Shown piece after piece: positions 17,887 through 28,530 of a stretch of DNA of 64,000 bases. How positions within the stretch are numbered: position 1 is the stretch's first letter; every line of letters begins with the position of its first letter. The notes under the pieces were generated by a model. The model had not been told where the DNA came from and searched no databases. It saw only the letters and a list, made by a program, of their open reading frames with translations. The stretch spans positions 186,001-250,000 of the forward strand of contig CAVUYM010000009.1 of NCBI GenBank assembly GCA_963745675.1, given 5' to 3'. A program made the position numbers and the translations under genes. Source of the DNA: JAUIIK01 sp963745675 (GTDB lineage Bacteria; Chloroflexota; Chloroflexia; Thermomicrobiales; CFX8).

Positions 17887-19328
17887 GAAGGCACTGGCTA
17901 TTCTTGTCGAAGACGTCACCAAATCATTTGACGATGGGCGCATCCGTGCGCTGCGCGGCGCGAGCCTCACGCATCGGACGGGGTGAATTCATCGCGCTGA
18001 TGGGACCATCAGGCTGCGGGAAATCAACGCTGCTACACATCATCGCTGCGCTAGATAGTCCGGATGAGGGCAGAGTCATCGTCGCTGGCCAGGATCTGGC
18101 GAAGAAGCGGAATCTGAGCCGTTTCCGGGCGCACGATGTTGGTCTCGTCTTCCAGATGCACAACCTGCTTCCCGCCTTGACTGCCGAAGAAAACGTTCAG
18201 GTGCCGATGTTCGAGGCTGGGCTCAGCGGCCGCGAGCGCCGCAAGCGGGCGCGCGAGCTCCTGGACCTGGTAGGTCTTGGTGGTCGCTACGGAAACCGCC
18301 CCACACAACTCTCCGGCGGCGAACGTCAGCGTGTTGCGGTCGCTCGTGCGCTTGCGAATGAGCCGCCAATCCTCCTAGCCGACGAACCGACCGGCAGCCT
18401 CGATTCCAGAGCCGGGGCTCAAATCCTGGACCTACTGGAGAAGTTGAGAGACGAGCGTCAGCTAACGATTTTGATGGTGACCCACGATGAGCATGTCGCC
18501 GAGCGCGCAGACCGCATCGTCCGGATGCTCGATGGCCGAGTCATCTCATCCCAACTAGAGAAGATGAGTACCTCAACAGAGTCTTTTGAAGCGCACAAGA
18601 GTTGGAGCGCCCGTGAACTCGTTCGGTCTCAACGAAGGACGAGCATGATCGCATTTGAGAGTGTCACCAAGACATATAGAACCGGCCCACTCGAATACCC
18701 GGCCCTCTCAGAGGTAGATCTTTCCATTCATCCGGGAGAGTTCGCTGCTGTGGTCGGCCCGTCCGGTTCTGGAAAATCCACATTGCTCAATCTCGTCGCC
18801 TGCATCGACCGGCCGACGAGCGGCACAGTCCGCGTCGGTGACGTCGATGTGGGCAAGCTCGACGAGGACGCCGCCGCACGCTGGCGGGGACGCAACGTCG
18901 GCGTCGTCTTTCAGTTCTTCCAGCTCATTCCGGCCTTGACGCTGGTGGAAAACGTCATCATGCCAATGGACTTCTGCGGGGTGCACGCTACCGGAGATCG
19001 CGACGGAATCGCCCGCGAACTGCTGGAGCGCTTTGGCGTTGGCGAGTACGCCGACAAGTTCCCATCGCAGGTGTCGGGCGGGCAACAACAGCGTGCCGCG
19101 ATTGCGCGCGCCCTCGCCAATGACCCTCCCGTACTCGTCGCCGACGAGCCAACCGGCAATCTCGATTCAAAGAATGCCAGTGCGGTAATGGATCACTTCG
19201 TCGACCTCAGCGAGCGCGGCCGGACGATTCTGATGGTGACGCACGACCGCGAGCTGGCTGCGCGTGCCGGGAGACTGGTAACAGTGCGCGATGGCCGCAT
19301 TGTCGAATCCCCTCAGTTGGTAAGGTGA
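17879..19328 (+). CDS. Tandem ABC ATPases (MacB/LolD type) in one reading frame
   Basis: ATG 17879 reads NEKALAILVEDVTKSF before a one-base frame change near 17970; from there one frame carries two complete ATPases. Domain 1: Walker A GPSGCGKST, signature LSGGERQRVAVARAL, Walker B ILLADEPTGSLD. Domain 2 (from about 18645): GPSGSGKST, VSGGQQQRAAIARAL, VLVADEPTGNLD. A 35-residue linker without stop joins them. An ATG at 18645 preceded by GAAGGACGAG looks like an independent start, so domain 2 may also be made separately. Each ATPase probably serves one flanking permease. Confidence 0.88.
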
Positions 19329-19334
19329 CAGAAG

Positions 19335-21697
19335 ATGAAGACTCGTTGGCGCAAAATTCGCGCAGACCTGACGCGCAGGCGCTCGCGCAGCGTGCTCGCA
19401 ACGCTTTCGCTCCTCGTCGGTGTCTTCGCATTCGGCACGATCTTCCTTGCAACGAGAGATGTTCAGCGTTCCTTTGAACGCGATTTCAAAGAATCGAATC
19501 CCCCGTCGGTCGTGATGAGCATCGAGCCATTCCAGGCTGATCTCGTCGACGCCGTTCGCGAGCTGGACGCCGTCGGAGAAGCCGAGGGCAGGTATCGGCT
19601 GCTGGTGCGCGCAAGCACCGACGGAGTGGAATGGACGAACTTCGAGCTCGTCTCTATGCCGGATTTCTCCGAGAACAGTGTCGCCTGGATCAACCCGGAA
19701 AAGGGCACATGGCCGCCGCCGGGGAGACGATCGTTATCGAACGCGCTACCGTGCCGGAACTCGGCGTTGACGTCGGCGATCAGATCCAGATCCAAGTTCC
19801 GGGACAGGATTCGACCACGATCGAAGTGAGCGGTACAGCCCACGACTTCTGGGAAGTCTCGCCGATCTTCGGCGGCTACCCGCGCGGCTACGTCACGATG
19901 GATACGATCGAGCGGCTGACCGGATCGCGGCTGCTCAACACGATCTTTTTGCGCGCCGCCGAAAACCCGCTCGACCGGGATCAGGCATTGGCAGTCTCGG
20001 CGCTCGTGCGTGATCAAGTCGTGGAACCGGCGGGCCTGGCCGTCGAGCGCAGCGAGATTCGGGAGCCTGGCGAGCATCGCGCTCAGAATGCCCTGGACGG
20101 TATGGTGATCGCCCTCCAGATGCTCTCGATCTTCATCCTCATCCTCGCCTGTGTGCTCATCGTCAATACGATGTCCGCGCTGCTGACCGAACAGCGCCAG
20201 CAGGTCGGGATAATGAAGGCAATCGGCGCGACATCCGGGCAGCTGACCCGACTCTATCTCACCTACACTCTAGTGCTCGCGATTGTTGCGCTGGTCATCG
20301 CGATTCCGCTATCGATCCTGGCCGGGAGAGCGATGGCCGGATTCTTCTCGGAGTTGTTGAACTTCGACTTGCTGCCGCTCGGAGTCCCCTGGGCAACGCT
20401 GGCCGCCGAAGCCGCTGTCGCGATTGTCGCGCCGATGATCGCCGTGGCCTGGAGCGTTCGACGTGCCGCGCGCAAGACGGTGCGAGAGACGATCAGCGAC
20501 TACGGTCTTGCTTCAAACTCGTTCGGTCTACAAATTCCCGGGCTTGGGCGACTCAGAGCGCCGACGCGGCTGGCTCTCCGTAATACGTTCCGCAATCGTT
20601 CGCGTCTCATCCTGACACTTGCTACGGTCTCGCTTACCGGCGCGCTGCTCATTGGGCTGCTATCGACCGATCAGGCGCTCAAACGCGTCGCGGACCAGGT
20701 CGGCGGTTACACCGACTACGATGTCGAACTCCTGCTGACCGACCAGATTCCGCTCGATGACGCGGCTCCAATCGTGATGGAGCAAGCTGGAGTCGCCAAT
20801 GTTGAAGGCTGGCTCCGACGCGATGCATTCCGAATCCGTCCCGACAATACGGAGAACGAAAACATCTTCATGATCGGTCTACCGCCCGCGTCGCAGTCGA
20901 TCGAACCGACGCTCACCGGTGGCCGCTGGCTGGAGCCGGGAGATACGAATGCGATCGTCGTGAACGAGGATTTCCTCAGGGAAGAGGATGATCTCGTCCT
21001 GGGCGGCGAGGTCGAGCTCGACGTCGAAGGGCGCAGGCAAAGTTGGACGATCGTTGGTTCGATAACGACCCAGCTCATCGGCCCGATCGCCTACGTCCCG
21101 GTTGACGAACTCTCCCGCATGCTGGGTAGCCCGGGGGAGACCAATCTGCTGGCCGTCAATCTTCAATCCAGTCAGGATGCCACGCAGGTCAGCGAGGCGC
21201 TCGAACGGGCACTGCTGGATGCCGGTGTGCCGCTCGGCAGTGTTCAGACGAACGCGGATATCCGGGGCCAGACGCAATCGCTCTTTGATCTGCTGGTCTG
21301 GACGTTGCTGGTCGTCGCAGCGTTGCTCGGCATCGTTGCCGTCGTCGGCGTGACCGGCACGATGACGCTCGGCGTGCTGGAGCGCACTCGCGAGATAGGC
21401 GTCTTGCGAACTGTCGGCGCTTCTAGCCGCGCGATTCAACGCGGCCTGCTGACTGAGGGACTGACGATTGGGTTGATAGGCTGGCTGCTGGGCGTGCTGT
21501 TCGGTGTCCCGGTTGTCTGGTTGCTTGGTCAGGGAATAGGCAACGCGTTTATCTTCACCCCGCTGCCCTTCGCCTTCTCCTGGCTCGCGGTCGCGATATG
21601 GTTCGTCGCGACGCTCCTGATCGGCGGCATCGGGGCAAGCCGTCCCGCCCGGACAGCCTCGCGCCTGACGATTCGAGAGATTCTGAGCTACGAATAG
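19335..21697 (+). CDS. FtsX-family ABC permease, two-module (frameshifted)
   Basis: About 787 residues after joining frames at about 19715: MKTRWRKIRADLTRRRSRSV and LVSMPDFSENSVAWINPEKG in the first, GETIVIERATVPELGVDVGD in the second. It contains two FtsX modules: LLTEQRQQVGIMKAIGATSG in the first, and GTMTLGVLERTREIGVLRTV near the C-terminus, ending RLTIREILSYE. This duplicated architecture fits the large YtrF/BceB/LolCE-like permeases. It follows the fused ATPases by six bases. A strong terminator lies 11 bases after the stop. Confidence 0.9.
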
Positions 21698-21707
21698 GAA
21701 TAGAGCT

Positions 21708-21739
21708 ACCGGGCGGTTCCACAACGGGAACCGCCCGGT
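21708..21739. terminator. Intrinsic terminator, ABC operon
   Basis: ACCGGGCGGTTCC pairs perfectly with GGAACCGCCCGGT (13 bp, six-base loop ACAACG), followed by TTGCTTTT on the plus strand. It terminates the ABC export operon and, lying 15 bases from the end of the convergent creatininase gene, may act in both directions. Confidence 0.9.
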
Positions 21740-21754
21740 TTGCTTTTCAACGTG

Positions 21755-22493
21755 CTACGACGGAGATGTGAACTGGTCGCTACGGATGAACTCGAGCGTT
21801 CGGGCTACCGCCCTGCGGACGGTCTCAGCGCCCTTCTCCTCAGTACCCAGCGTGCCATCGCCGACGACGCCGGTATCGGTGGCGTCACCGTACTTGCGAG
21901 GCCGGAGGAAGTCCGGGAACTCGTTGGAGATCTTCGGCTCGGTGCGGACGGCCCGCTCCATCTTGACATGTTCGCCTGCCAGATGAAGCATCACGCTCGT
22001 GCCGAATTCTGAGGCGTGGCCATGCGGGAGGAAATCCGCCTCGACCATATCCTCGACCAATGGCTGGATGAAGCGCCACCAGTCGATCTGGGCGACTCGC
22101 ACGCCATACTCTTCCTCTAGCTCGCTTGCCAATTCAGAGAGATAGGCGACGTTTCCTGCGTGGCCATTGATGAAGAGGATGCGTTTGCAGCCCCAACCGA
22201 TATAGCTCTCGGCGATGTCACGGGTGTAGGCCACGAGCGACGAGGGCCGGACATTCAGCGTGCCCGGAAAATCCGCCAGCGCTTTCGAGTAGCCGACCGG
22301 GATGAGCGGCGCGACAAACGCCGGTTCCTCCGCTGGCGACCCTCAAAGCCAGAGCGGACGTCGAGATTCCGTCGGCGCCAAGTGGCAGGTGCGGTCCGTA
22401 GACCTCTACAGCCCCGAAGGGAATGAGTACCATGTCGGTTTCTTTCCGTAGCGCATCGAAGTCGACCCAATTCATGAAGCGTGTATCAACCAA
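21755..22493 (-). CDS. Creatininase family amidohydrolase (frameshifted)
   Basis: The N-terminal frame begins at TTG 22493 with AGGGAA upstream and reads FDALRKETDMVLIPFGAVEV then GPHLPLGADGIS, the metal-binding start of this family. After frame changes near 22330 and 22235 the main frame gives AYTRDIAESYIGWGCKRILF, INGHAGN, then HGHASEFGTSVMLHL. The Glu/His/Asp set of the creatininase metal site is present. Members act on creatinine, sugar lactams or peptide cofactor precursors. It is the last gene of cassette 1 (nitrilase, binding protein, permeases), suggesting a cyclic-amide substrate; that is inference. Confidence 0.87.
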
Positions 22494-22679
22494 TGTCAGG
22501 TTCCCTTTCCTGTGGTGCGGTGGTGTTCCGCCGCATTCACGATAATTCGAACCTCGATGTACTCCGGCATGACATCGAGGAGTGACGGCGAAGAATTCCC
22601 AGGCCGTTCATCAGGACGCCCTGATAGTCATAGAGAGAACTTCCTTGCGAGCAAGTGCGTAGACCACTTGGAGCATTCA

Positions 22680-23628
22680 CTACTGTCGCAAGCGCGGGTC
22701 GAGCGAATCTCGCAGGCCGTCGCCGAGGGTATTGAAACTGAGAATGGCAATCGAGATGATCAGCGAAGGCCAGAAGACGAACCAGGCGTTCTGCTGGAGA
22801 TAGCCACGCGCCGCGCCGATCATGTTGCCCCAGGAAGGATTCGGCGGCGGAGTCCCCAGGCCAAGAAACGACAGGCCCGATTCGAGCAGAATCGCGAAAC
22901 CCAGGCTGAGTGAGATTGCACAAAGATCGGGGCGAGGATGTTCGGCAGGATGTACTTCCCGAGAATTCGAGCGTCCCCTGCCCCGATGACTTTGGCCGCT
23001 TCGACGTATTCCGAGACTTGACCTGGACAACCGAGCCAAACGCGATCCGTGCAAAGCGGGTCATATAGAGCAGAGCCGATGACCAGGATCAGATTACGGG
23101 TACTTGGCCCAAGAAATGCCACGACCGAGATCGCCAGCAGTATCGGCGGAAAGACAAGCAGCACATCGACGCTCCGCATCGTGACGAATTCCCAGATACC
23201 TCCGAAGTATCCACCAACAAGGCCAAATCCCACGCCAAGAATGGTCGCGATGGTCACGGAGAGATAGCCACAATCATAGACGTGCGGGACCCGACGATGA
23301 TCCGGCTCAACAGATCGCGCCCATTCTCGTCGGTTCCGAGCCATGCTTCGCCTGCTCGGCCCTTCAAGTCGGATCTGGGCGTTGATCCTGAGTGGGTCTT
23401 TCGGCGCGAGCACACGGCGCGAACAGCCGCCATCACAGCAGCAGGATCAGGATAACCGTGCCCGGGATGGTCACACGCGGATTCTGCAATCAGGATGCGC
23501 CAGGTGGATTTGCGCGGGCGGATCGCTCCGGGTTAGCTGCCGCACTCCTGCGCTTTGCACGTTGTCAGCCGCTCGCGAGGCGAGTCATCGGAAAGGACCT
23601 GCGGCTCGCTTTGTTCTCCACTACTCAT
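22680..23628 (-). CDS. Peptide-type ABC permease DppC, cassette 1 (frameshifted)
   Basis: The start at 23628 (MSSGEQSEPQVLSDD) overlaps the end of the DppB gene. Recognisable DppC pieces lie in three frames: AWLGTDENGRDLLSRIIVGS, then SVTIATILGVGFGLVGGYFG, SEYVEAAKVIGAGDARILGK and finally SGLSFLGLGTPPPNPSWGNM with NTLGDGLRDSLDPRLRQ at the end. Frame changes occur near 23525, 23440, 23275, 23060 and 22925. Cytoplasmic-membrane channel subunit for oligopeptide-like solutes. Its intact counterpart is at 29267-30163. No ATPase gene is nearby. Confidence 0.85.
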
Positions 23629-24571
23629 ACTTGATCCTCGGATCTATCCATGCGTAGATCAGGTCAGTCAATAGATTCAACATGATGAAGGTCACGGCAA
23701 TGACGAGGATGACCGCCTGAACGATCGGATAGTCGCGGCGGTTGATTCCGTCGATCAGGTAGGTGCTGACACCTGGCCAGTTGAAGATGTACTCGACCAG
23801 CACGGAGCTGCCGAGCAACGTTCCCATCTGCAGGCCGATGATGGTAACTACTGGAATGAGTGCGTTCCGTAAGCGCATGGGTAAAGAGCACGCTGCGTTC
23901 ACCCAGGCCCCTCGATCGTGGCCGAGCGCACATAGTCCTCACCGAGCACTTCCAGCACGGATGAGCGTGTCATCCGAATGATCGTTGCTGACGAGAGGAT
24001 CCCAAGCGTAAACGCGGGCAAGGCGAGGCGTTTGAGATGTTCGATCGGATCTTCCTGGAAGGGACATAGCCCGAAGCAGGCAGAATATCCGTTCTGACAC
24101 TAAGGAGAAGCACGAGTAATGGACCGACGACGAAGACTGGCACCGAAAGCCCCAGGATGGCGAACGATGTAGCCAGCACGTCCGGTAGTGAGTTGCGATA
24201 TCGTGCCGCGATCAACCCCGAGCGGTATACCGACGATGACCGAAATGAATACCGCCGCGCCTCCAAGCTCGAAGGTCCGTGGGATGCGCAGTTGCAGATC
24301 TGTCCGAATCGGCCGACCGGAAATCAGCGAATTTCCGAGGTCGCCGCGCACGATTCCACCGAGCCAGTCGACGTACTGCTCGTAGATTGGCCGGTTGAGG
24401 CCGAGGTCGTTCGCGGATCGCCTCAACACGATCCTCTGTTGCCCGTTCTTCGCCAAGAATAACGTAGGCCGGATCACCCGGTATGAACTGGATGAAGACC
24501 GCCACGAGCGAGGCAACGATGAAGATCATGAGAGCGGCCTGGATCAGGCGGCGGATTACATATCGTCCCAT
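23621..24571 (-). CDS. Peptide-type ABC permease DppB, cassette 1 (frameshifted)
   Basis: It begins MGRYVIRRLIQAALMIFIVA and FIQFIPGDPAYVILGEERAT, the standard DppB start, then changes frame near 24420 (NDLGLNRPIYEQYVDWLGGI), 24200 and 23900. The C-terminal frame has RLRNALIPVVTIIGLQMGTL, LVEYIFNWPGVSTYLIDGIN and YAWIDPRIKYE. About 315 residues when joined. It forms the heteromeric channel with the DppC encoded next, whose start overlaps its stop. A hairpin separates it from the binding-protein gene. Confidence 0.87.
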
Positions 24572-24598
24572 AGAAGCTCCGAACAGATCGTGACAAGG

Positions 24599-24621
24599 AG
24601 GGCGAGTAATACACTCGCCCT
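24599..24621 (-). terminator. Intercistronic hairpin between binding-protein and permease genes, cassette 1
   Basis: AGGGCGAGT (24599-24607) pairs with ACTCGCCCT (24613-24621), a 9-bp stem with loop AATAC, placed 16 bases after the end of the binding-protein gene and 28 bases before the DppB start. Such hairpins commonly stabilise the binding-protein mRNA and reduce permease expression. An equivalent palindrome is in cassette 2. Confidence 0.65.
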
Positions 24622-24636
24622 GCTTGTGCGCCTGCT

Positions 24637-26491
24637 TTAGCTGCAGTTGACCTTTGTCTGCTCCAAGGTGCGGGCGGACTGGAAGCCGAGCCCACCCGGG
24701 AAGTGGTTGTAGCCGAGCACGTCTGCGGTCGTGACCTCAGCTTGAACACGGTAGGTCAGGAAGTTAAAGGGTGACAGTTCAGCAAGTCGTGCTTGTACCT
24801 CATCGTAGACTGGCTTGCGCTCTTCTTGCGCTACGAGCGAGCGTCCCTGGGCAAGCAGTTCGTCGACCTGGTCGTCCTTGAAGGCGATGTTCTTCGCCGC
24901 CGCGGCCTGGCTATCGAAGTACTGAGTCAGCGTCGTGTCGGGGTCAACGCCACCGGTGCCGAGACCGTGGATGCGGAAGTGGAAATCGCCCTGCGCGTAG
25001 CGTTCAACGACCGTTGGCCAGTCGAACAGTTCGCAGTTCGCAGTTAATTCCCAGATCGCTCAAGTTCTGCTGCACAATTTCGGCCGTGCCCTGGTGCATG
25101 CCGTATTGAGAGGTAGACATCAGCGTGCAATCGAAACCGTCTGGATAGCCGGCATCGCTCAGAAGCTGCTTCGCTTTATCTGGGTCGTAGGTGAACATGC
25201 CGTCGAGTGCCTCAGCGTGTCCCCAGAGCTCTGGCGGCACCAGTCCACCTGAGATCTCGGAACCTTCACCAAAGAAGACAATGTCGATGATCGATTGGCG
25301 GTCAAAAGCGAAGTTGAGCGCATAGCGAACGGCAGGATCGTTGAAGGGTTCCTTCTCCGTGTGATACATGACACACATGAAGGCCGCCGCGTCACCGGCC
25401 TGCAGCGTCAGACCATCGTCGTTGCGGATTGTCTCGTAATCCTTCCACGGCACGTACTCCGCCAGCGAAACCTCGCCGCCGAGAGCAGCTGCCATGCGGG
25501 TCGTCTCATCTGCGTACGGAATGAAATCGATCTGGTCGAGATACGGCAGGCCGTCTCGGTAGTAGTCTGGATTCTTGACCACCACGACGCGGACACCGGG
25601 TTCGCGTGCATCCAGCATGAATGGTCCAGTCCCGATCGAATCGGTATTGGGATCTCCTCCGCCATCGAGGAAGGCCGAAGAAACGATCGCCGTTGAGACG
25701 AAGGCCAGATACGAGAGCAGCGGGGCACTCGGCGTACCCATGTTGAGGACGACGGTCAGATCGTCTGGAGCGTCGACCGTGTCAATTGGAGAAAGTTCAG
25801 CGAAAGACGACGCGCCGACCGCATCATCTTTGACTCTCTCGTATGAGGCTTTTACATCGGCGCTGGTGAACGGATCTCCGTTGTGGAAGGTAACTCCGTC
25901 CCGAAGGCTGAAGGTGTAGGTCAGTCCATCATCGGACACTTCGAAGCTTTCCGCCAGATCGGGCTGAATCTCGCCACCGATCCAGAAGCGGGTCAAGCCG
26001 GTGTAGATCTGCATCTTGACGTTGGCGGCGGCCGAACCGGTGTCGATGTGCGGGTCCATGTTGGGTGGATCTGAAGATAGCGCGTATGTCAACGTGCCAC
26101 CGATGGCGCAGGCATCGTACGCTGGATCCCCGCTGCTGGTCATCGCCTCGGTAGCCGTGGGTTCCGCGCCACCGGACGTGGCTTCAGTTGCGGTCGCCTC
26201 GCCGCCGGCACCAGCACTCTCAGTGGCCGTTGGTTCTGCACCACCGGACGAGCTCTCAGTAGCGGTCGCCTCGCCGCCGCCGCCAGCGCTCTCAGTGGCC
26301 GTCGGATCTGCACTCCCACTGTCATCATCGTCGTCACCACCACAGGCGGCTAGCAGCCCGGATGAGATGGTCAAGGCGGTTGCGCCACCCATCATCTGGA
26401 GCAGCCGGCGTCGGGAGAGCGAGGGAACGCGATCAAGCAGCGACCCTACGTTTATCTCTTCACTCGGATCATTTGAGCGGTTCTGAGTCAT
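24637..26491 (-). CDS. Peptide-type ABC substrate-binding lipoprotein, cassette 1 (one frameshift)
   Basis: SBP_bac_5 family. GAGGAGGAAAG precedes ATG 26491. The N-terminus has a twin-arginine motif (SRRRLLQMMGGATAL) and lipobox LLAAC, then a stretch of Asp and a Thr/Ala/Glu/Gly linker with repeated PTATES and EATATE units (residues ~60-125). The binding domain has ALSSDPPNMDPHIDTG, YTFSLRDGVTFHNGDPF and SIGTGPFMLDAREPG. The frame changes near 25040; the continuation ends LEQTKVNCS at TAA 24637. Exported folded by Tat is plausible. It delivers an oligopeptide-like or amide solute to the DppBC pair. Confidence 0.9.
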
Positions 26492-26507
26492 TCGGTCTTT
26501 CCTCCTC

Positions 26508-26539
26508 GTATCGTGTGCAAAGTCTCTCGCACACGTATC
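26508..26539. promoter_or_regulatory. Inverted repeat upstream of binding-protein gene, cassette 1
   Basis: CGTGTGC (26512-26518) and GCACACG (26529-26535) form arms flanked by GTAT and TATC, 17 bases before the binding-protein start. The right side continues GTATCAAA. A related perfect palindrome sits at the same place in cassette 2. Candidate operator for the nearby GntR protein; inference only. Confidence 0.45.
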
Positions 26540-26564
26540 AAAAGCATTGAGTCTAAAAAGTGAA

Positions 26565-27410
26565 CTAATCGGCGAGAATAGCCTCACGTTCACGATAAGC
26601 GTTGGGTTGCCGATTGGCAAGCGAAGGCAACTGCTTACGCAGCTTGGCCAGGTACTCAAAATCGAGATCTGCCGTCACGACGCCTTCCTGATCGGGCGAG
26701 TCTGCCAGCACTGTGCCCCACGGATCGACGACCAGGCTATGGCCATAGCAACGGGCGTCGTTCGGCTCGTGCGCGCCGATCTGGCCTGGTGCAACAACAA
26801 ATGCCTGGTTTTCAATGGCGCGCGCTTTGAGCAACGTGTGCCAGTGGTCCTTGCCGGTAAACATCGTGAAGGCAGCCGGGACGAAGATCACTTCAGCTCC
26901 GCGTAGAGCCAGCAGCCGGTAGAGTTCTGGGAAGCGCAGGTCGTAGCAGATCGTCAGGCCAACGGTATGGCCGTCGATCTCGGCCGTCACGATTTCATCG
27001 CCCGGCAGAATCGAACTCGACTCGTTTGCGCTCACGTTGCCGGTGAGGTCGATATCGAACAGATGGATCTTGCGATACTTCGCAATAATCTCACCGTCAG
27101 GATCGATCAGCACCGAGGTGTTGTAGGACTTGTCGGGCGTGCTGCTGCGCTCGTGGATAGAACCACCTAGGATGTAGATGTTGTGTTCTTTCGCCTTGCT
27201 CGCGAAACGTTCGGTGATCGGTCCTGGGACCGTCTCCGGCACCCCCGCTTGCTCGTCGCGCGGGCCGAGGAAATTCACATACTCGGGCAAGGCAACGACC
27301 CTTGCGCCGGTCGCGGCGGCCTGGTCGATGAGCTCTTCCGCCCGCCGTATGTTGGCTTCCTTGTTATCCCTGCTATTGATCTGCACAACTGCTACGCGCA
27401 TCGTGTCCAT
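26565..27410 (-). CDS. Nitrilase-superfamily amidohydrolase, cassette 1
   Basis: 281 residues, CN-hydrolase fold. The catalytic triad is visible: Glu in VVALPEYVNFLG, Lys in IIAKYRKIHLFDID and Cys in GLTICYDLRFPELYRLLALR. Close to the Nit1/deaminated-glutathione-amidase/omega-amidase group, but nitrilases cannot be assigned to a substrate by eye. The start MDTMRVAVVQINSR follows GGAAAAAG. Its paralogue at 33073-33918 has identical length and most residues in common. First gene of cassette 1, presumably hydrolysing what the adjacent transporter brings in. Confidence 0.92.
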   Translation of the reverse strand: MDTMRVAVVQINSRDNKEANIRRAEELIDQAAATGARVVALPEYVNFLGPRDEQAGVPETVPGPITERFASKAKEHNIYILGGSIHERSSTPDKSYNTSVLIDPDGEIIAKYRKIHLFDIDLTGNVSANESSSILPGDEIVTAEIDGHTVGLTICYDLRFPELYRLLALRGAEVIFVPAAFTMFTGKDHWHTLLKARAIENQAFVVAPGQIGAHEPNDARCYGHSLVVDPWGTVLADSPDQEGVVTADLDFEYLAKLRKQLPSLANRQPNAYREREAILAD

Positions 27411-27481
27411 CGCTTTTTCCTTTCTTTTCTATACCGGGGCTCCTGGCTCAACCGGTCATTACTGTTCCAGGTGATGTTCTG

Positions 27482-28243
27482 TTACAGACCTCTCCCTAGC
27501 ACTTGCTGCATGCGTACACGGAAAATCTCTATGTGATCGAGGAGTGCCTGGCGGGCTCCGTCAGGGTTCTGCTGCTTTAGCTGATCCACGATCTGAAGGT
27601 GATGATCGTACGTTTGATTGAGGTCACCCGCATGTTTGAAGGAGAGGTGCCAGTAGCGCAGGGTAGCGGTGTTGATATCGTCGACGACGCGGGCGAGATA
27701 GCTATTGCCTCCAATGAGCGCGATGCTCCGATGGAAGTCTCGGTCAGCTTGAATTGAAGCGAGAAGTTCGCCATTGCGATAGGCGCTCTTGACTTCGTTA
27801 ATCAAATCTTCGAGATGTTCGATATCGGCTGGTGTCGCCAGACTGGCGGCGGATGCCGCGACCGCTGGTTCGACGAGTTCTCGGGCACTTATGAGTTCCT
27901 GCAGGTCTGAGATGGAGAGGTCGGTCACCCAGCTCCCTTTGCGAGGGGCGATCGAGACGAGTCCCTCATGGGCCAGGCGTTGAATCGCCTCTCGCAGGGG
28001 AGTGCGTCCTGTCGATAGCGTCTCCATCAAGTAGCGCTCGTCGAGCATTTCACCGGGAGCCAGTGTGCTTGTTAGGATGAGGTCTTTCAACATCAGGTAG
28101 GCCTTGTCCGCTTTGCGGAGATTCACCTGAGGTGTGTGGCTTCGAGCTGACGATCCGCCAGAGCGGCGCCAACGATGCCTGGAAAGGTGGGCGTTCTCGC
28201 TCCCAATGCCTTGAATCTGCGACGATGGCAACACATACCTCAC
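27482..28243 (-). CDS. GntR family regulator, FadR/FCD subfamily
   Basis: Winged-helix domain with the signature DERYLMETLSTGRTPLREAI followed by QRLAHEGLVSIAPRKGSWV, then an FCD ligand domain (LISARELVEPAVAASAASLA, the metal-type His in RDFHRSIALIGGN, and DHHLQIVDQL). The open frame is 253 codons; the first ~40 codons are atypical for the family, and GTG 28126 (VNLRKADKAYLMLKDLI) is a likely start. FCD regulators sense carboxylates or amino-acid-derived acids. Its position between the two cassettes makes it the probable local repressor. Confidence 0.9.
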   Translation of the reverse strand: MRYVLPSSQIQGIGSENAHLSRHRWRRSGGSSARSHTPQVNLRKADKAYLMLKDLILTSTLAPGEMLDERYLMETLSTGRTPLREAIQRLAHEGLVSIAPRKGSWVTDLSISDLQELISARELVEPAVAASAASLATPADIEHLEDLINEVKSAYRNGELLASIQADRDFHRSIALIGGNSYLARVVDDINTATLRYWHLSFKHAGDLNQTYDHHLQIVDQLKQQNPDGARQALLDHIEIFRVRMQQVLGRGL

Positions 28244-28530
28244 ACTCTACCTAAAATACGTCGAATCTTTCAGCGATACACCACGACAGCGACTCTCACC
28301 CGGCTGGAACCAGAGGTCCACGGTGTTCTGAGGAAATTCGTTGGCCCGATGTCACCCCAAATAACGGGGCCTTAGAACCACAGGATGAATTACATCCGAA
28401 CGATTCGCGAGCAATTGTTCAACTTTGCGATTGGGCGCAGGCGATCTTTCCTGCATCGGTGCCGCACGCGCTGTAATTGCTCCGTCAAACTCCCGCATCA
28501 ACCGGACCCGTGAGAGGTCCTGATTCTCCC

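Noticed and set aside
20879..21724. 281-codon minus-strand frame within the FtsX permease
   Set aside because: Arg/Gln/Asp-rich shadow of a gene with clear FtsX motifs; ends inside the operon terminator.
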